A DNA stretch of 64,000 nt from Blastocatellia bacterium AA13. GTDB lineage: Bacteria; Acidobacteriota; Blastocatellia; UBA7656. How positions within the stretch are numbered: the stretch's first letter is position 1; each line of letters begins with the position of its first letter. The stretch lies in the NCBI GenBank assembly GCA_003222245.1, contig QHVH01000014.1, positions 62,001 to 126,000 on the forward strand. Reading direction: 5' to 3'. The notes under the pieces are model-generated. The model was not told the DNA's origin and ran no database searches. It saw nothing but the letters and a program-made list of their open reading frames with translations. Shown piece by piece: positions 18,008-27,114 of the stretch. The translations under genes and the position numbers were made by a program.

Positions 18008-19708
18008 CTATTGGGCCGCGGCTCGACCTTGCACCAACACATAATCTTCGGCGAGCAAAGGAGCCACAATCTCGGCGGTTCTTTTTCTCGCTTCTTCGAG
18101 CGGCAAGCCTGCCTTGCCGGAAAAATTGCCGATTATCGTAGACCACGGAGACTCGCCGTCCATAAGCTCCATCAGGTCGCAGGCGCTGTCCTCCAACGGA
18201 GAGACATTTCGGCCCAGCAACCACGAACTTGTCGACGAGAACACCGGCCGATCCCGGTCGAAGGTAATGCCGCGAATCGGCTCCAGCGTATGGCTCGCCC
18301 GGTTGATTCGCCACGTCGACTCCAGCCTGCCGTTCACTATCGGCACGTCTTCATCGCTCAATTCGCGAGCGCTCCTGAATCCGCCGGTGACGATCTTCTC
18401 CATGCCGGCCGGCTCCTTCACCTCGTTTACCGAGTGATCCAGATTATTCATGAACTGATGAAACATCGGGATCTGTTTTTGAAGCGCCGGATGAGGATTG
18501 CCCGGAATAGTGTTGATGAAGAACGAAAAGGCCTGCTTGGCACCTATGTTCTCGTCGAACTTCAGCATTCGACGGGCCTGCCAGAACAGATCATTAGGAT
18601 GAGCGCTCGCGTTGCCGGCATAGAAGTAGTGCAGGAAATCACGGGTGACTTCATACATCTGCCGGTAGTTATTCGAGTAGAACTTCGCGGCCGCGGCTTC
18701 CATCTCCGGATTTCCCAGCACGGAGTGAATGCACACCGACGAGGAATATCCCGCAAGCATGCCCAGCGACACGCCGGTCGACAGAAGCGGATCGAGAAAA
18801 GCCGCGGCGTCTCCCGCCAGATAGTATCCCGGTCCGGCGGTCTCATCGCACGTATACGCCCAATCGCGAACGGCTTGGATTTCTTCCAGGCGTTCGGCCT
18901 TCGGCCCTATGAGTTCATTTACATACGGCGCCTCGGAGAGCGCTTCGTTATAAAAGCCCTCGATCCCCTTGGCTCGGATTTCATCCTCGAACTCACGACC
19001 CGTGACCAGTCCAAGGCTGACTTCGCCGAGCCGTTCGCTATTCATCGGGATGAACCAGAACCAGCCTTTTGGGCAGCTCTCGATAATTATATGTTTGTTT
19101 CGGAAGTCCTGCGCCCCGCGCACATTCTTGAAGTAGCTGTACATCGCTACCTGGCGCATCTGGTCGTCGTAACGACGCTCGGTCACCTGACGGCCTATGA
19201 TCGACGCGGAACCGCTGGCGTCGACCACAAACTTCGCCCGAACCGCCTGCGTGCCGCCGGTTTCGCCGTCGCGATAAACGACTCCGGCGATTCTATCGCC
19301 TTCTCGTATCGCTTCTAAAACTGTGGCGTTCATATTCACTTCGGCGCCGCAGCGACGGGCATTATCCAGCAGAATTTGATCGAAGACGGAGCGTTCGACG
19401 TGAAAGGCAAACCCCGAAGGAAGGAAGGGCGTGTCGGAGAACCGGATGTCCCACGGCTCCCTCGTCTTGCCCCATATAAAGGTGGCTCCGGTCTTCTCGA
19501 CAAAGCCCGCATTGCGACAGGCTTCGACCAGACCGAAATCTTCCAGAACAGGCATCATGCTCGGGAGCAGTGATTCACCTATCCGATGTCTTGGAAATTG
19601 ACTACGCTCGAGGAGTAAAGTGCGATGCCCGTATCGGGCTAAATAACCCGCTGTAGTACTTCCCGCGGGTCCTCCTCCTACAACGATCACATCGTACTGA
19701 TCAACCAT
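18008..19708 (-). CDS. FAD-dependent halogenase-like monooxygenase
   Basis: A 566-residue flavoprotein. The FAD site is VIVVGGGPAGSTTAGYLA, followed by LLLERSQFPRHRIGESLLPS. The halogenase motif WxWxIP is present as GWFWFIPM, and FxxPxxSxG as AAFLDPLLSTG, so both published marks of flavin halogenases are met; CmlS/PltA-like members share this layout. A C-terminal extension of about 200 residues contains a winged-helix-like end. Members act on free or carrier-bound aromatic or activated carbons, and some homologues hydroxylate instead. ATG 19708 is chosen; GTG 19720 is possible. A second halogenase gene lies nearby. Confidence 0.85.
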   Translation of the reverse strand: MVDQYDVIVVGGGPAGSTTAGYLARYGHRTLLLERSQFPRHRIGESLLPSMMPVLEDFGLVEACRNAGFVEKTGATFIWGKTREPWDIRFSDTPFLPSGFAFHVERSVFDQILLDNARRCGAEVNMNATVLEAIREGDRIAGVVYRDGETGGTQAVRAKFVVDASGSASIIGRQVTERRYDDQMRQVAMYSYFKNVRGAQDFRNKHIIIESCPKGWFWFIPMNSERLGEVSLGLVTGREFEDEIRAKGIEGFYNEALSEAPYVNELIGPKAERLEEIQAVRDWAYTCDETAGPGYYLAGDAAAFLDPLLSTGVSLGMLAGYSSSVCIHSVLGNPEMEAAAAKFYSNNYRQMYEVTRDFLHYFYAGNASAHPNDLFWQARRMLKFDENIGAKQAFSFFINTIPGNPHPALQKQIPMFHQFMNNLDHSVNEVKEPAGMEKIVTGGFRSARELSDEDVPIVNGRLESTWRINRASHTLEPIRGITFDRDRPVFSSTSSWLLGRNVSPLEDSACDLMELMDGESPWSTIIGNFSGKAGLPLEEARKRTAEIVAPLLAEDYVLVQGRAAAQ

Positions 19709-19868
19709 AGTTTCATCCACTCTGAAATGTCAGAAAAGCGTTAGTTACAGTAGATTGAGAATTCGAATTAGTTGTTGCTTGCAACCGGAAGCAACCCCAA
19801 AAATTAATAGCGCGGAGTCTATCATACACAAGATTAAGCGTCAACGAAGTGCCCATATTACGGCCCTA

Positions 19869-20720
19869 TTACAGCCTGCTACAGCTTGTGAGATATTCCC
19901 CCAGAACTTCGAGCGTCATCGAACTCGCGCGACAAAACTCGTAATGATCACCCTTCTCGTCGATGAACTTCTTCGACCCCGGAATACAATCACCCACGGC
20001 CAGAGAGTTCTCCGCGCTGGAATGCACATCCGCATTGCCGGTAAGGATGAACGTCCGTTGCCGCACGCCGGCGGCAACGTCGAGCGCGTTGAAATCACGA
20101 TAGGCCATGTAGTTCTTTGCATACCGAAACAGGTATTCTTCCCGGCTGAATGGAAGATTGATTTGCTTATCCAGCTCCGACTGCGAATCGCCCTTGCTGG
20201 CCTGCGATATTTCGGCCATCTTCGAGAATATGAAGCCCGCCTGTTGACGGCTCGTCGCCACGACTGGAAGAAACGTATCGATGCTGCGCTGATAATTGGT
20301 CGATGCGTGACCCCGCTTGAATAGCTGATACTCGCCATTCACGAGTATCAGTTCAGTGAAAACATCGGGGTGTTCGGTCGCCGCCGCCAGAGAGATACCC
20401 GCTCCTGAACAGTAGCCGATCAAATAACAGCTATCGATCTCCAGCTCTTTCAAGATGCAGATCATGTCCTGCGCATGTTCGGCCGGCGCCATCTTCTCAT
20501 CGCCGGAGAACTCCTGATCCAGATTCAAAATGTACCGGCTCTCCCAGGTCACAACGTTGAAATCGCGCTCGAATCTCTCGAACGCGGCGTGAGCAACGCT
20601 GACCGGAACGCCGAACGGAAGAGTAATCAATATGCCTGGTTTATTCCTGTCGACGACAGTGTGCAGGCAATTGAGAATTGCGCCGCTGCTGCCGAGTACC
20701 GATCGTCTCTGGAATTCCAT
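19869..20720 (-). CDS. alpha/beta hydrolase with Cys nucleophile, SyrC/CmaE-like aminoacyl shuttle
   Basis: A 283-residue alpha/beta hydrolase. The nucleophile elbow reads LIGYCSGAG, a GxCxG motif with Cys104 replacing Ser; the acid is probably in LTGNADVHS and the His in KGDHYEF. Cys in this place is the mark of SyrC and CmaE, which move aminoacyl groups between carrier domains rather than hydrolyse them. The neighbours (free carrier, SyrB2-type halogenase, stand-alone A domain) are the same set that accompanies SyrC/CmaE. The likely job is to transfer the modified residue from the free carrier to an NRPS carrier. A dienelactone-hydrolase-like activity is the alternative. Confidence 0.82.
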   Translation of the reverse strand: MEFQRRSVLGSSGAILNCLHTVVDRNKPGILITLPFGVPVSVAHAAFERFERDFNVVTWESRYILNLDQEFSGDEKMAPAEHAQDMICILKELEIDSCYLIGYCSGAGISLAAATEHPDVFTELILVNGEYQLFKRGHASTNYQRSIDTFLPVVATSRQQAGFIFSKMAEISQASKGDSQSELDKQINLPFSREEYLFRYAKNYMAYRDFNALDVAAGVRQRTFILTGNADVHSSAENSLAVGDCIPGSKKFIDEKGDHYEFCRASSMTLEVLGEYLTSCSRL

Positions 20721-20784
20721 GTTGCCTTTGACCAAACCTCGCGGCGCTACAGTCGCGCCGCCGATCGCTATTAACGCGGCGGCC

Positions 20785-21897
20785 TCACGAACGGCCGACG
20801 CCGCTGCCTCTCTCCGCCTCGATCAACCGGCGAAACGCGCTCTTGGAGTCGACATCGAGCTGCCTGGACATCTCGTCTACCTCTTCGGTGCACCGCTTGA
20901 TGTTGGCTTCGATCTCCTCCCACAGAGTGCGCGGAGAGCGAGTATTACCGGCCGCGATTTGATGGCCCACCAGAGCCGCGCTCGAGCTGTTCGCGATAAC
21001 ATCCGGCACTACCCTGACCGCTTTTGCGTGAAGGACATTCCTCGCATCAGGCAGCAGGGCGAGATTGGCCCCTTCGACGACCAGAGGCGTCTGTATTCGC
21101 GCGGCGGTATCGGCATCCACAAGATAGGAGCCCGCCGCGAGCACCAGAAGATCCGCCGATTGCGCGAGCAATTCGTCCCGGCCGATGCGCGCGCACGAAC
21201 CCGGAAGCTTATCTTCAGCAAGCACTCCGTTCTCATTCTTCGCGGCGATCAACGCATCCACATCCATTCCGCCGTCGTCGATCACCGCTTTGCTGCAATC
21301 GCTGACGCCGACGATCCTGGCTCCCGACCGCGACAAATGCCATGCGACTCCGGAGCCCACTACTCCGAAACCCTGAATAAGCACGCGAGCCCCGTTCAAA
21401 GCGCCGTTCAGCGCCTGTTCGATCGACCAGAAGACTCCCTTGCCGGTCATGTTCGGAATGTAGCCGTCAAGCTCGCCCAGCCGATCCGGACATTCGGCCG
21501 TCTGAGTATGCTTACGAGCAACGGCCAGTTGGGCCATATTCAAGGTCTGATAAATCTCGTCGAGCATCCATTGCTTCGCGCCCATGTCCTTGCCGAGAAT
21601 CGTCGTAGTGGAAAGTACATCGCGGCACTCTTCGGCGAATCGTTTCAGAAACTCTTTCAGTCGAGGATCGTCCGGCGAAGCCCGCAGCCCTGCTTTGGCT
21701 CCTCCGACCGGTGATCCGTGGACCGCAAGCTTCAAGGACATATTGTCGGCGAGATCGGCGACCATCTCTTTTGTTACCGACGGGTCGATTCGCGTGCCTC
21801 CGAAGGAGATATCTCTATCCGAAGCATCGATCACAAGATAGGCTTCGAAACCGGCTTTGTCGTCCTGTATTGCTATTTCCTGATAGCTGCGCACCAC
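20785..21897 (-). CDS. Glu/Leu/Phe/Val dehydrogenase family enzyme
   Basis: A 370-residue amino acid dehydrogenase. The catalytic lysine lies in HGSPVGGAKAGL, the substrate-side acid in LGKDMGAK, and the nucleotide fold in VLIQGFGVVGSGVA with an Asp at the end of the second strand (VGVSDCS), favouring NAD. The frame is open to 22014, but GTG 21897 follows AGGAG at good spacing and avoids overlap with the GNAT gene. The family interconverts amino acids and 2-oxo acids. Here it may make a branched or unusual amino acid for the stand-alone A domain, or regenerate 2-oxoglutarate for the Fe halogenase. Confidence 0.85.
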   Translation of the reverse strand: MVRSYQEIAIQDDKAGFEAYLVIDASDRDISFGGTRIDPSVTKEMVADLADNMSLKLAVHGSPVGGAKAGLRASPDDPRLKEFLKRFAEECRDVLSTTTILGKDMGAKQWMLDEIYQTLNMAQLAVARKHTQTAECPDRLGELDGYIPNMTGKGVFWSIEQALNGALNGARVLIQGFGVVGSGVAWHLSRSGARIVGVSDCSKAVIDDGGMDVDALIAAKNENGVLAEDKLPGSCARIGRDELLAQSADLLVLAAGSYLVDADTAARIQTPLVVEGANLALLPDARNVLHAKAVRVVPDVIANSSSAALVGHQIAAGNTRSPRTLWEEIEANIKRCTEEVDEMSRQLDVDSKSAFRRLIEAERGSGVGRS

Positions 21898-21932
21898 GTA
21901 TCTCCTTGTATTTCTCCCGCGACCGGCGGCAA

Positions 21933-22793
21933 TTACTTGAACCCCACCAGCGGTATCGAGCCGCAGAATCGCAGTAGCTGCTTTATCTCGTGAGAGCCGC
22001 GATTCTCGAACCACCCATGCTCGATGGCTTTTTCGAAGTTCTCTTTTACAAGCGTTCCCAGATTCCGCGTATCATCGGATTCGATTCTCGACAGCGCATC
22101 TCGCAATTTCACGACGCACGAGGGCGCGTCGTCGCCGGCCAGCATATTTTTGAGCCGGTGAATATACTCCGGAAGAAACATCAGGTAGGCCCCGACGGTC
22201 CTGATCTGTCCGGCAACCTTCAGTTCTTCTTCGCCGAGATGTATGAACCTGGGCCAGCCCGTTAACCCATGGTTTGTTATGACTCGCGAGATTCGCTCAT
22301 TAACGGAGCCTATATGAACCCCGTTCAACTCGTTTCCGAACTGAGATCGGCAGTGCTCGAGCCGATAGCGCAATATCTGCCGGTAAAAACCCATGCCGCG
22401 AAACTGCGGCATGATGTAGCACCGGCCGAGCACGCAGAAGCCGGGATGCGGAAAGTCCCGCGTCAGTTTTTCGGCGACGGCGCTCGCCGCGATCATCCGC
22501 GTTTCGCCGCCGCGATCGAGATGGAAAAAGAAAATCCTGGTCGGACGAAGCTTGTTCTCCCATTCAAGCAGCCCCTCCAGAGTTCCGTCCGGACCGAAGT
22601 TCCTCCAGCTATGTACGCAGTCCTCGTCGCCCAGACATCCGAGCAGAACGCGTAGATTATCAGGGTCGACGCACTCACTGACGACAAGCTCTTCAAGCCC
22701 GGCAATGCCTGTCCTGTAGAGCTTCGCCGCTCCATTTGGCGACATAGAGGCCGCGGCCTCGGCGAGCTTGTTGCCGCTACCCGTTATTGTCAT
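21933..22793 (-). CDS. GNAT-like N-acetyltransferase
   Basis: A 286-residue protein from ATG 22793 (GGGGG upstream). The acetyl-CoA loop is MPQFRGMGFYRQIL, close to the Q/RxxGxG/A motif, preceded by the core strand GFCVLGRCYI. The N-terminal 90 residues and C-terminal 90 residues are not recognised. The size is above a minimal GNAT, and the central domain is typical. It lies between the dehydrogenase and methyltransferase genes with short gaps. It may acylate an amino group of the product or a precursor. Confidence 0.75.
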   Translation of the reverse strand: MTITGSGNKLAEAAASMSPNGAAKLYRTGIAGLEELVVSECVDPDNLRVLLGCLGDEDCVHSWRNFGPDGTLEGLLEWENKLRPTRIFFFHLDRGGETRMIAASAVAEKLTRDFPHPGFCVLGRCYIMPQFRGMGFYRQILRYRLEHCRSQFGNELNGVHIGSVNERISRVITNHGLTGWPRFIHLGEEELKVAGQIRTVGAYLMFLPEYIHRLKNMLAGDDAPSCVVKLRDALSRIESDDTRNLGTLVKENFEKAIEHGWFENRGSHEIKQLLRFCGSIPLVGFK

Positions 22794-22847
22794 TTCTTGA
22801 TCCCCCGCGGGTTGGTCGCATGCTGATCGCATGCTTACCGCATCCCG

Positions 22848-23885
22848 TCACAGCTCGAACACGAATGCGCGATACCCTAAATAATTGCAGGCCCGATCGC
22901 TCACTTTTCGGCAGCCGGCCTGGTATCCAAGATCCATCCAGGCGTCTCTGCTGAGAATCCTTCCGTTGCCTATCAAATGATGAATGAGAATATTCGATTG
23001 CGAGTAGAGCCATAGCGTCTCTGAGATATTCCCTTTGTCGACGTGAGGCATTCTCGGCTGTTCAAAAGCAACCACAGCCCAGTTTGGATGGGTGGTCTTG
23101 AGCCCTCTCAGAACTTCGACGAACCTCTCTTCGCCCTTTGCCATCAACTCATGAAAATGGAGTGAAAAGATCAACCCTCTTCGATCCGAATCGACGCGCC
23201 CGCGCCAGCCATCGAGATCGAAGAAGTCGCTCCGGATCCAACTAATGTTCCGTATCCCCTTTGCCGCGGCGCTTGACGCGTTCGACTCGAGGGCCGATTC
23301 GCTCCGGTCAAGACCGTACAAAACATGATCTGGATAGCGCTCGGCCAGCTTTTCCACCAACCCCGTCGTGAGACCTACTTCCAGAACGCTGTCGACGCCG
23401 AGCTCATCGACATGCTCGACCAAGCTGTTCCAAAAATTCATCGCAAGCTTGAACACGCCGTTCTCGGCGTATCGGCCCTCGCGGTGAAAGTCTTGGCCAT
23501 ATCGCCCGTCTCCGCTCAGCATCCTTCCGAGGTTTTGCCAGACCGGCCCGTAAGCCCCGACCCGCACATCAAACATATTGATGGACTGCCGGCTCGCGTC
23601 CGTTTTCATATCCGAGTAGCGCCCGATGACTTTCCTCCCGAATTCGGACAGCGAGTACTTGTTTTCCTGGTCCCGATCCAAAAGATCGTCAACTTCAAAG
23701 ACATAATCGAGGAGCGCATCGGCCGGCCCGGGTTCAAGATGCAGCGAGTCGGCGATTTCCCGAGCCGTGTAAGAGCCTCCGCCGTTCAACAGCTTGAATA
23801 CGCCGGCCTGATTCAGGTGAAACAGGATCTGGGCTTCGACGTAGAATGTCGCTTTACGATGAAACCAGCTTTCCGGGGATTCCAT
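22848..23885 (-). CDS. class I SAM-dependent methyltransferase with N-terminal dimerisation domain
   Basis: A 345-residue protein. Residues 1-100 look like the winged-helix dimerisation region of small-molecule O-methyltransferases (FHLNQAGVFKLL, SYTAREIADSLHL). SAM motif I is VDSVLEVGLTTGLVEKL, motif II surrounds LYGLDRSESALE, and IFSLHFHEL follows. It could methylate a hydroxyl, amine or carboxyl of the NRPS product; O-methylation is the usual role of this architecture. ATG 23885 follows AGGAG. It lies 29 bp after the stand-alone A gene, so translational coupling is likely. Confidence 0.8.
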   Translation of the reverse strand: MESPESWFHRKATFYVEAQILFHLNQAGVFKLLNGGGSYTAREIADSLHLEPGPADALLDYVFEVDDLLDRDQENKYSLSEFGRKVIGRYSDMKTDASRQSINMFDVRVGAYGPVWQNLGRMLSGDGRYGQDFHREGRYAENGVFKLAMNFWNSLVEHVDELGVDSVLEVGLTTGLVEKLAERYPDHVLYGLDRSESALESNASSAAAKGIRNISWIRSDFFDLDGWRGRVDSDRRGLIFSLHFHELMAKGEERFVEVLRGLKTTHPNWAVVAFEQPRMPHVDKGNISETLWLYSQSNILIHHLIGNGRILSRDAWMDLGYQAGCRKVSDRACNYLGYRAFVFEL

Positions 23886-23914
23886 TTAATCTCCTATTCG
23901 CGGAAGACCATCTC

Positions 23915-25495
23915 TCACTCGCCCATCGCTTCTTCGCGACAAACAAAGCGAGTCACGCCTTTGTCGGCGGTGTTCATCCGCCGGTTCACTCGATTCAGAA
24001 TCTCTTTCTTATCGGTCTTCCCTGACGGAAGCTTCGGGAAACTGTCGAACAGAAAATAGAGCGACGGCACCATGTAATACGGCAGCTCGCTCTTGAACAC
24101 GGATTGAACGCGGCCGAAGATCTTATCGTCGTCGACACCATCGTCCGCGCGAATAAAGCACGCGGCTATCACTTTCCCCAGCGACGGATGCATAGCCGCG
24201 ACGGGGTGGCCCTCCCTGACGCTCGGAGCCGCATCCATCACTCGCTTGATCTCGCTGAGATCGATTCTGAAGCCGGACAACTTGATCTCTTCGTCAGCCC
24301 TTCCGATGAAGTCGAGATTTCCGTCGGGCCGCCGTTGGCACAGATCACCCGATCTGTAGTATCTCCGGCCGTCTATGTTCGTGATCTTCTCGGCAGTCTG
24401 CCGCGGGTTATTCCAATAGCCCTTCATGACCTGCGGCCCGCCGATCAACAATTCGCCTTTGACGCCTGCGTCGGCGATGATCCGCTCTCCGTCGAGCAAC
24501 AACACCTCGGTATCTCTCATGGCCTTACCGATCGGATAGAACTCCGATCGATCCGGCTCGATGCGGTCGATAAAGTAGGCCGTGCAGATAACCGTCGCTT
24601 CGGTCGGACCGTAGCCGTTGACTATCGATAGACCGGGAACCTTTCGCAGCCACTTTTGCATCGTGTCTACGTTAATAATTTCGGCCCCCGTCATTACTCG
24701 CACGAGCGACGAGAGCTCGCACTTCTCGAACAGGCTCCCCTCCGACATCAGCGTCATAACCGGACCGACCGCCGTAAAATGAGTGATCCGCTCTCTCTCA
24801 AGCGTCTGCAGCAGCTTATTGGCGATCATCGGACCGCACGAGAGGTGAACGGTCGCGCCGCGATAGAGCGGAAAAAGCAGATCCATAATGTGAACGTCGA
24901 AGTACAGCTCCGAGGTGTTCATACATCTCGAGTCGGCGACGACATTCATAACCTCGGCAAGCGCTCGATAGAAAACGTCGACGCTGCCGTGCTGGATCAG
25001 AACTCCCTTCGGCCGGCCTGTCGAGCCTGAGGTGTAAATGCAATAAGCAACGTCCTCCGGAGCAATGCGAGGAAGCGAAACTCCGCCTCCGTCATACTGG
25101 TAATGCTCCGAAAGGCGATCTATGTCGACGAGGTTGGAACTGGAGCCGACTTCTTCGGCGACCGATTCGTAAAGCGTCCCGGCGGCTACGATAAATCTGG
25201 GAGAGACATCATTGAGTATGAACAGCAGGCGGTCCTTCGGAAGCTTGGAGTCGACCGGCACATAGATAGCGCCGGCCTTCATACATCCGAGGATTCCGAC
25301 TATCAGAGAAGCGCTCTTCGGCGCGCAAAAAGCGATTCGGTCCCCTTGCTGCACCCCTTGCGAAAGCAAATAGGCCGCAAAGTTCGTGCTGAAACACTCC
25401 AATTCACTGAAAGTGTACTTCCGCTGCCCATCAAGCAATGCATCCTTGTCGGGAGACAAACGGGCAGCTTCACAAACTATGCTCGCCATGTTCAT
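23915..25495 (-). CDS. stand-alone adenylation enzyme (A domain)
   Basis: A 526-residue A domain without C or T. It shows A3 YCIYTSGSTGRPKG, the core FDVHIMDLLF, A5 NGYGPTEAT, A7 YRSGDL, A8 GRADEEIKLSGFRID and the A10 lysine in LPSGKTDKKE, so it should be active. Its aligned code is DVMAMGGVIK, which matches none that I remember, so the substrate is unassigned. Small residues at several pocket places hint at an aliphatic or bulky side chain. The expected role is loading the free carrier at 17547-17882 for chlorination, as CmaA or SyrB1 do. Confidence 0.9.
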   Translation of the reverse strand: MNMASIVCEAARLSPDKDALLDGQRKYTFSELECFSTNFAAYLLSQGVQQGDRIAFCAPKSASLIVGILGCMKAGAIYVPVDSKLPKDRLLFILNDVSPRFIVAAGTLYESVAEEVGSSSNLVDIDRLSEHYQYDGGGVSLPRIAPEDVAYCIYTSGSTGRPKGVLIQHGSVDVFYRALAEVMNVVADSRCMNTSELYFDVHIMDLLFPLYRGATVHLSCGPMIANKLLQTLERERITHFTAVGPVMTLMSEGSLFEKCELSSLVRVMTGAEIINVDTMQKWLRKVPGLSIVNGYGPTEATVICTAYFIDRIEPDRSEFYPIGKAMRDTEVLLLDGERIIADAGVKGELLIGGPQVMKGYWNNPRQTAEKITNIDGRRYYRSGDLCQRRPDGNLDFIGRADEEIKLSGFRIDLSEIKRVMDAAPSVREGHPVAAMHPSLGKVIAACFIRADDGVDDDKIFGRVQSVFKSELPYYMVPSLYFLFDSFPKLPSGKTDKKEILNRVNRRMNTADKGVTRFVCREEAMGE

Positions 25496-25541
25496 AAATA
25501 AAGCTCGGCAGTTCTTCCCAATAACCGAAGGCTCGTACTTG

Positions 25542-27077
25542 TCAGTCGCTCAACTCGAAATTGAATTCGCCATCTTCAATGGATCGCGTTTGATCTCGCC
25601 GGCCCGCATTGTCGGCGTCGTTTCCGTCTGGGCCTGTTTCAGACACGTCTAACCCCAGCGGAATGTCCATCAGCGATATCGAAGGATCGGCGGCGATCTT
25701 ACGGGCTATCATTTTGAAGTGATCGATCATCGCGGCGATCGTGGCGCTGTCGAATAGATCGGTGTTGTATTCGAACCCGCCGCTGATCTTCGACTCGTTC
25801 TGAGTGACCGTCAGATTCAGATCCACCTTTGCCGTGTTCGAGTGCACAAACGGAAAGTCGCCGCTCTCCATCGTCTCTCCCTCGGCGCGCGGGTTGGCCG
25901 ATTCAATCAACGATGCATTCTGGAAATTGAATACAGCTTGATACAACGGCGGATAGCCGGGCACTCGTTCGACGTTCAGTTCGTCGATGAGCTTCTCGAA
26001 CGGCAGAGTCTGATGTTCGAAAGCAGCCAGCGACATTGCCTGAACCTCTTTGAGCAAATCCGCGAAAGTCTGGCCGTCCTGCAGCTTGACCCTGAGGATC
26101 AGCGTGTTGACGAACATTCCAATAATCGGCTCCAACTCCGGCCGCCCGCGATTCGCCACCGGAGCGCCGACGACGAGGTCCTGCTGTCCCGTATACCGAT
26201 AGAGCAGCGTGTAGTAGCAGGCCAGCAGCAGCATGAAGAGCGTGATCTTATGCTGACGGCATAACGCAATCAGCTCCGCGCTCAGCTCGTCGTCGAATAC
26301 AAAGCCATCCAGAGTGCCGTTAAAGGTCTGATCTTTCGGCCGAGGATAGTCGGTCGGCAACTGTAAAATGCTCGGCGCGCCCGCCAGTTGAGCGGTCCAG
26401 TAGTTGACCAGCTTACTCAACCGAAGCCCACGGAGATTCGCCCTCTGCCACCTGGCATAGTCGGAATATTCAACCTGCAGCGGCGGCAGCGGCGACGCCT
26501 GCTGCCCGCTCCGATACGCCCCGTAAACCGTGTTCATTTCGGAGACGAACACGCCCAGCGACCACGCATCCGTTATGATGTGGTGCATTGTCGCGCACAG
26601 CACGTGATTGAATGAATCCAGGCGAATTAGCGTGTAGCGAACACACACGCCGGCGGCCAGGTCAAAGGGCTTCTGAACTTCCGCGTTTAGCCACTGTCCC
26701 ATCGCCGCGCCGCGCTGATCGGCGGGCAATGTTGAAAGATCTTCAATGTGCAGGTCCAGCGCGACCTCCGGCTCCACAATCTGCACCGGCCCTTCGTCGC
26801 CGGTTTCAAAATGGACTCGCAGCATGTCGTGCCGCTGTATCAGAGCGGCCAGCGCCTTTTTTAAGCTCGCGAGATCGAACGAACCTTGAAACGGAATGTA
26901 GAGCGGTATGTTGTAAACCGGACTGCCGGGCTGCAGCTTGTCCATGAACCACAACTGCTCCTGCGCGTATGAAAGAGGGAAAGACCTTGGCGAGCGAAAC
27001 GTGCTCTGGAGCAGGGCTCTCACTATTTGGCGCTTGTCCGCGAGATTCAATCTCGTCACTTCGTTTTTCGAGAGCAC
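25542..27077 (-). CDS. stand-alone condensation domain
   Basis: A 511-residue C domain. It carries LSYAQEQLWFMDKLQ, RHDMLRVHF, the active site MHHIITDAWS (HHxxxDA with Ala in place of Gly), YRYTGQQDLVVGAPVANR and HQTLPFEKLIDEL. The motif set fits an LCL-type domain joining L-amino acids. The C-terminal 50 residues are a polar linker that may dock to another protein. A GTG start follows AGGGG. It sits between the serine-type NRPS and the free A domain, and could serve the half-C protein at 13554-16253, which lacks its own catalytic histidines. Confidence 0.9.
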   Translation of the reverse strand: MLSKNEVTRLNLADKRQIVRALLQSTFRSPRSFPLSYAQEQLWFMDKLQPGSPVYNIPLYIPFQGSFDLASLKKALAALIQRHDMLRVHFETGDEGPVQIVEPEVALDLHIEDLSTLPADQRGAAMGQWLNAEVQKPFDLAAGVCVRYTLIRLDSFNHVLCATMHHIITDAWSLGVFVSEMNTVYGAYRSGQQASPLPPLQVEYSDYARWQRANLRGLRLSKLVNYWTAQLAGAPSILQLPTDYPRPKDQTFNGTLDGFVFDDELSAELIALCRQHKITLFMLLLACYYTLLYRYTGQQDLVVGAPVANRGRPELEPIIGMFVNTLILRVKLQDGQTFADLLKEVQAMSLAAFEHQTLPFEKLIDELNVERVPGYPPLYQAVFNFQNASLIESANPRAEGETMESGDFPFVHSNTAKVDLNLTVTQNESKISGGFEYNTDLFDSATIAAMIDHFKMIARKIAADPSISLMDIPLGLDVSETGPDGNDADNAGRRDQTRSIEDGEFNFELSD

Positions 27078-27114
27078 CGTTACTTACCCCTTCGGCAATT
27101 TGATCGTAGTCAAA

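Noticed and set aside
18005-19318. 437-codon plus-strand frame
   Set aside because: Antisense shadow of the flavin halogenase-like gene, which has clear FAD and halogenase motifs.
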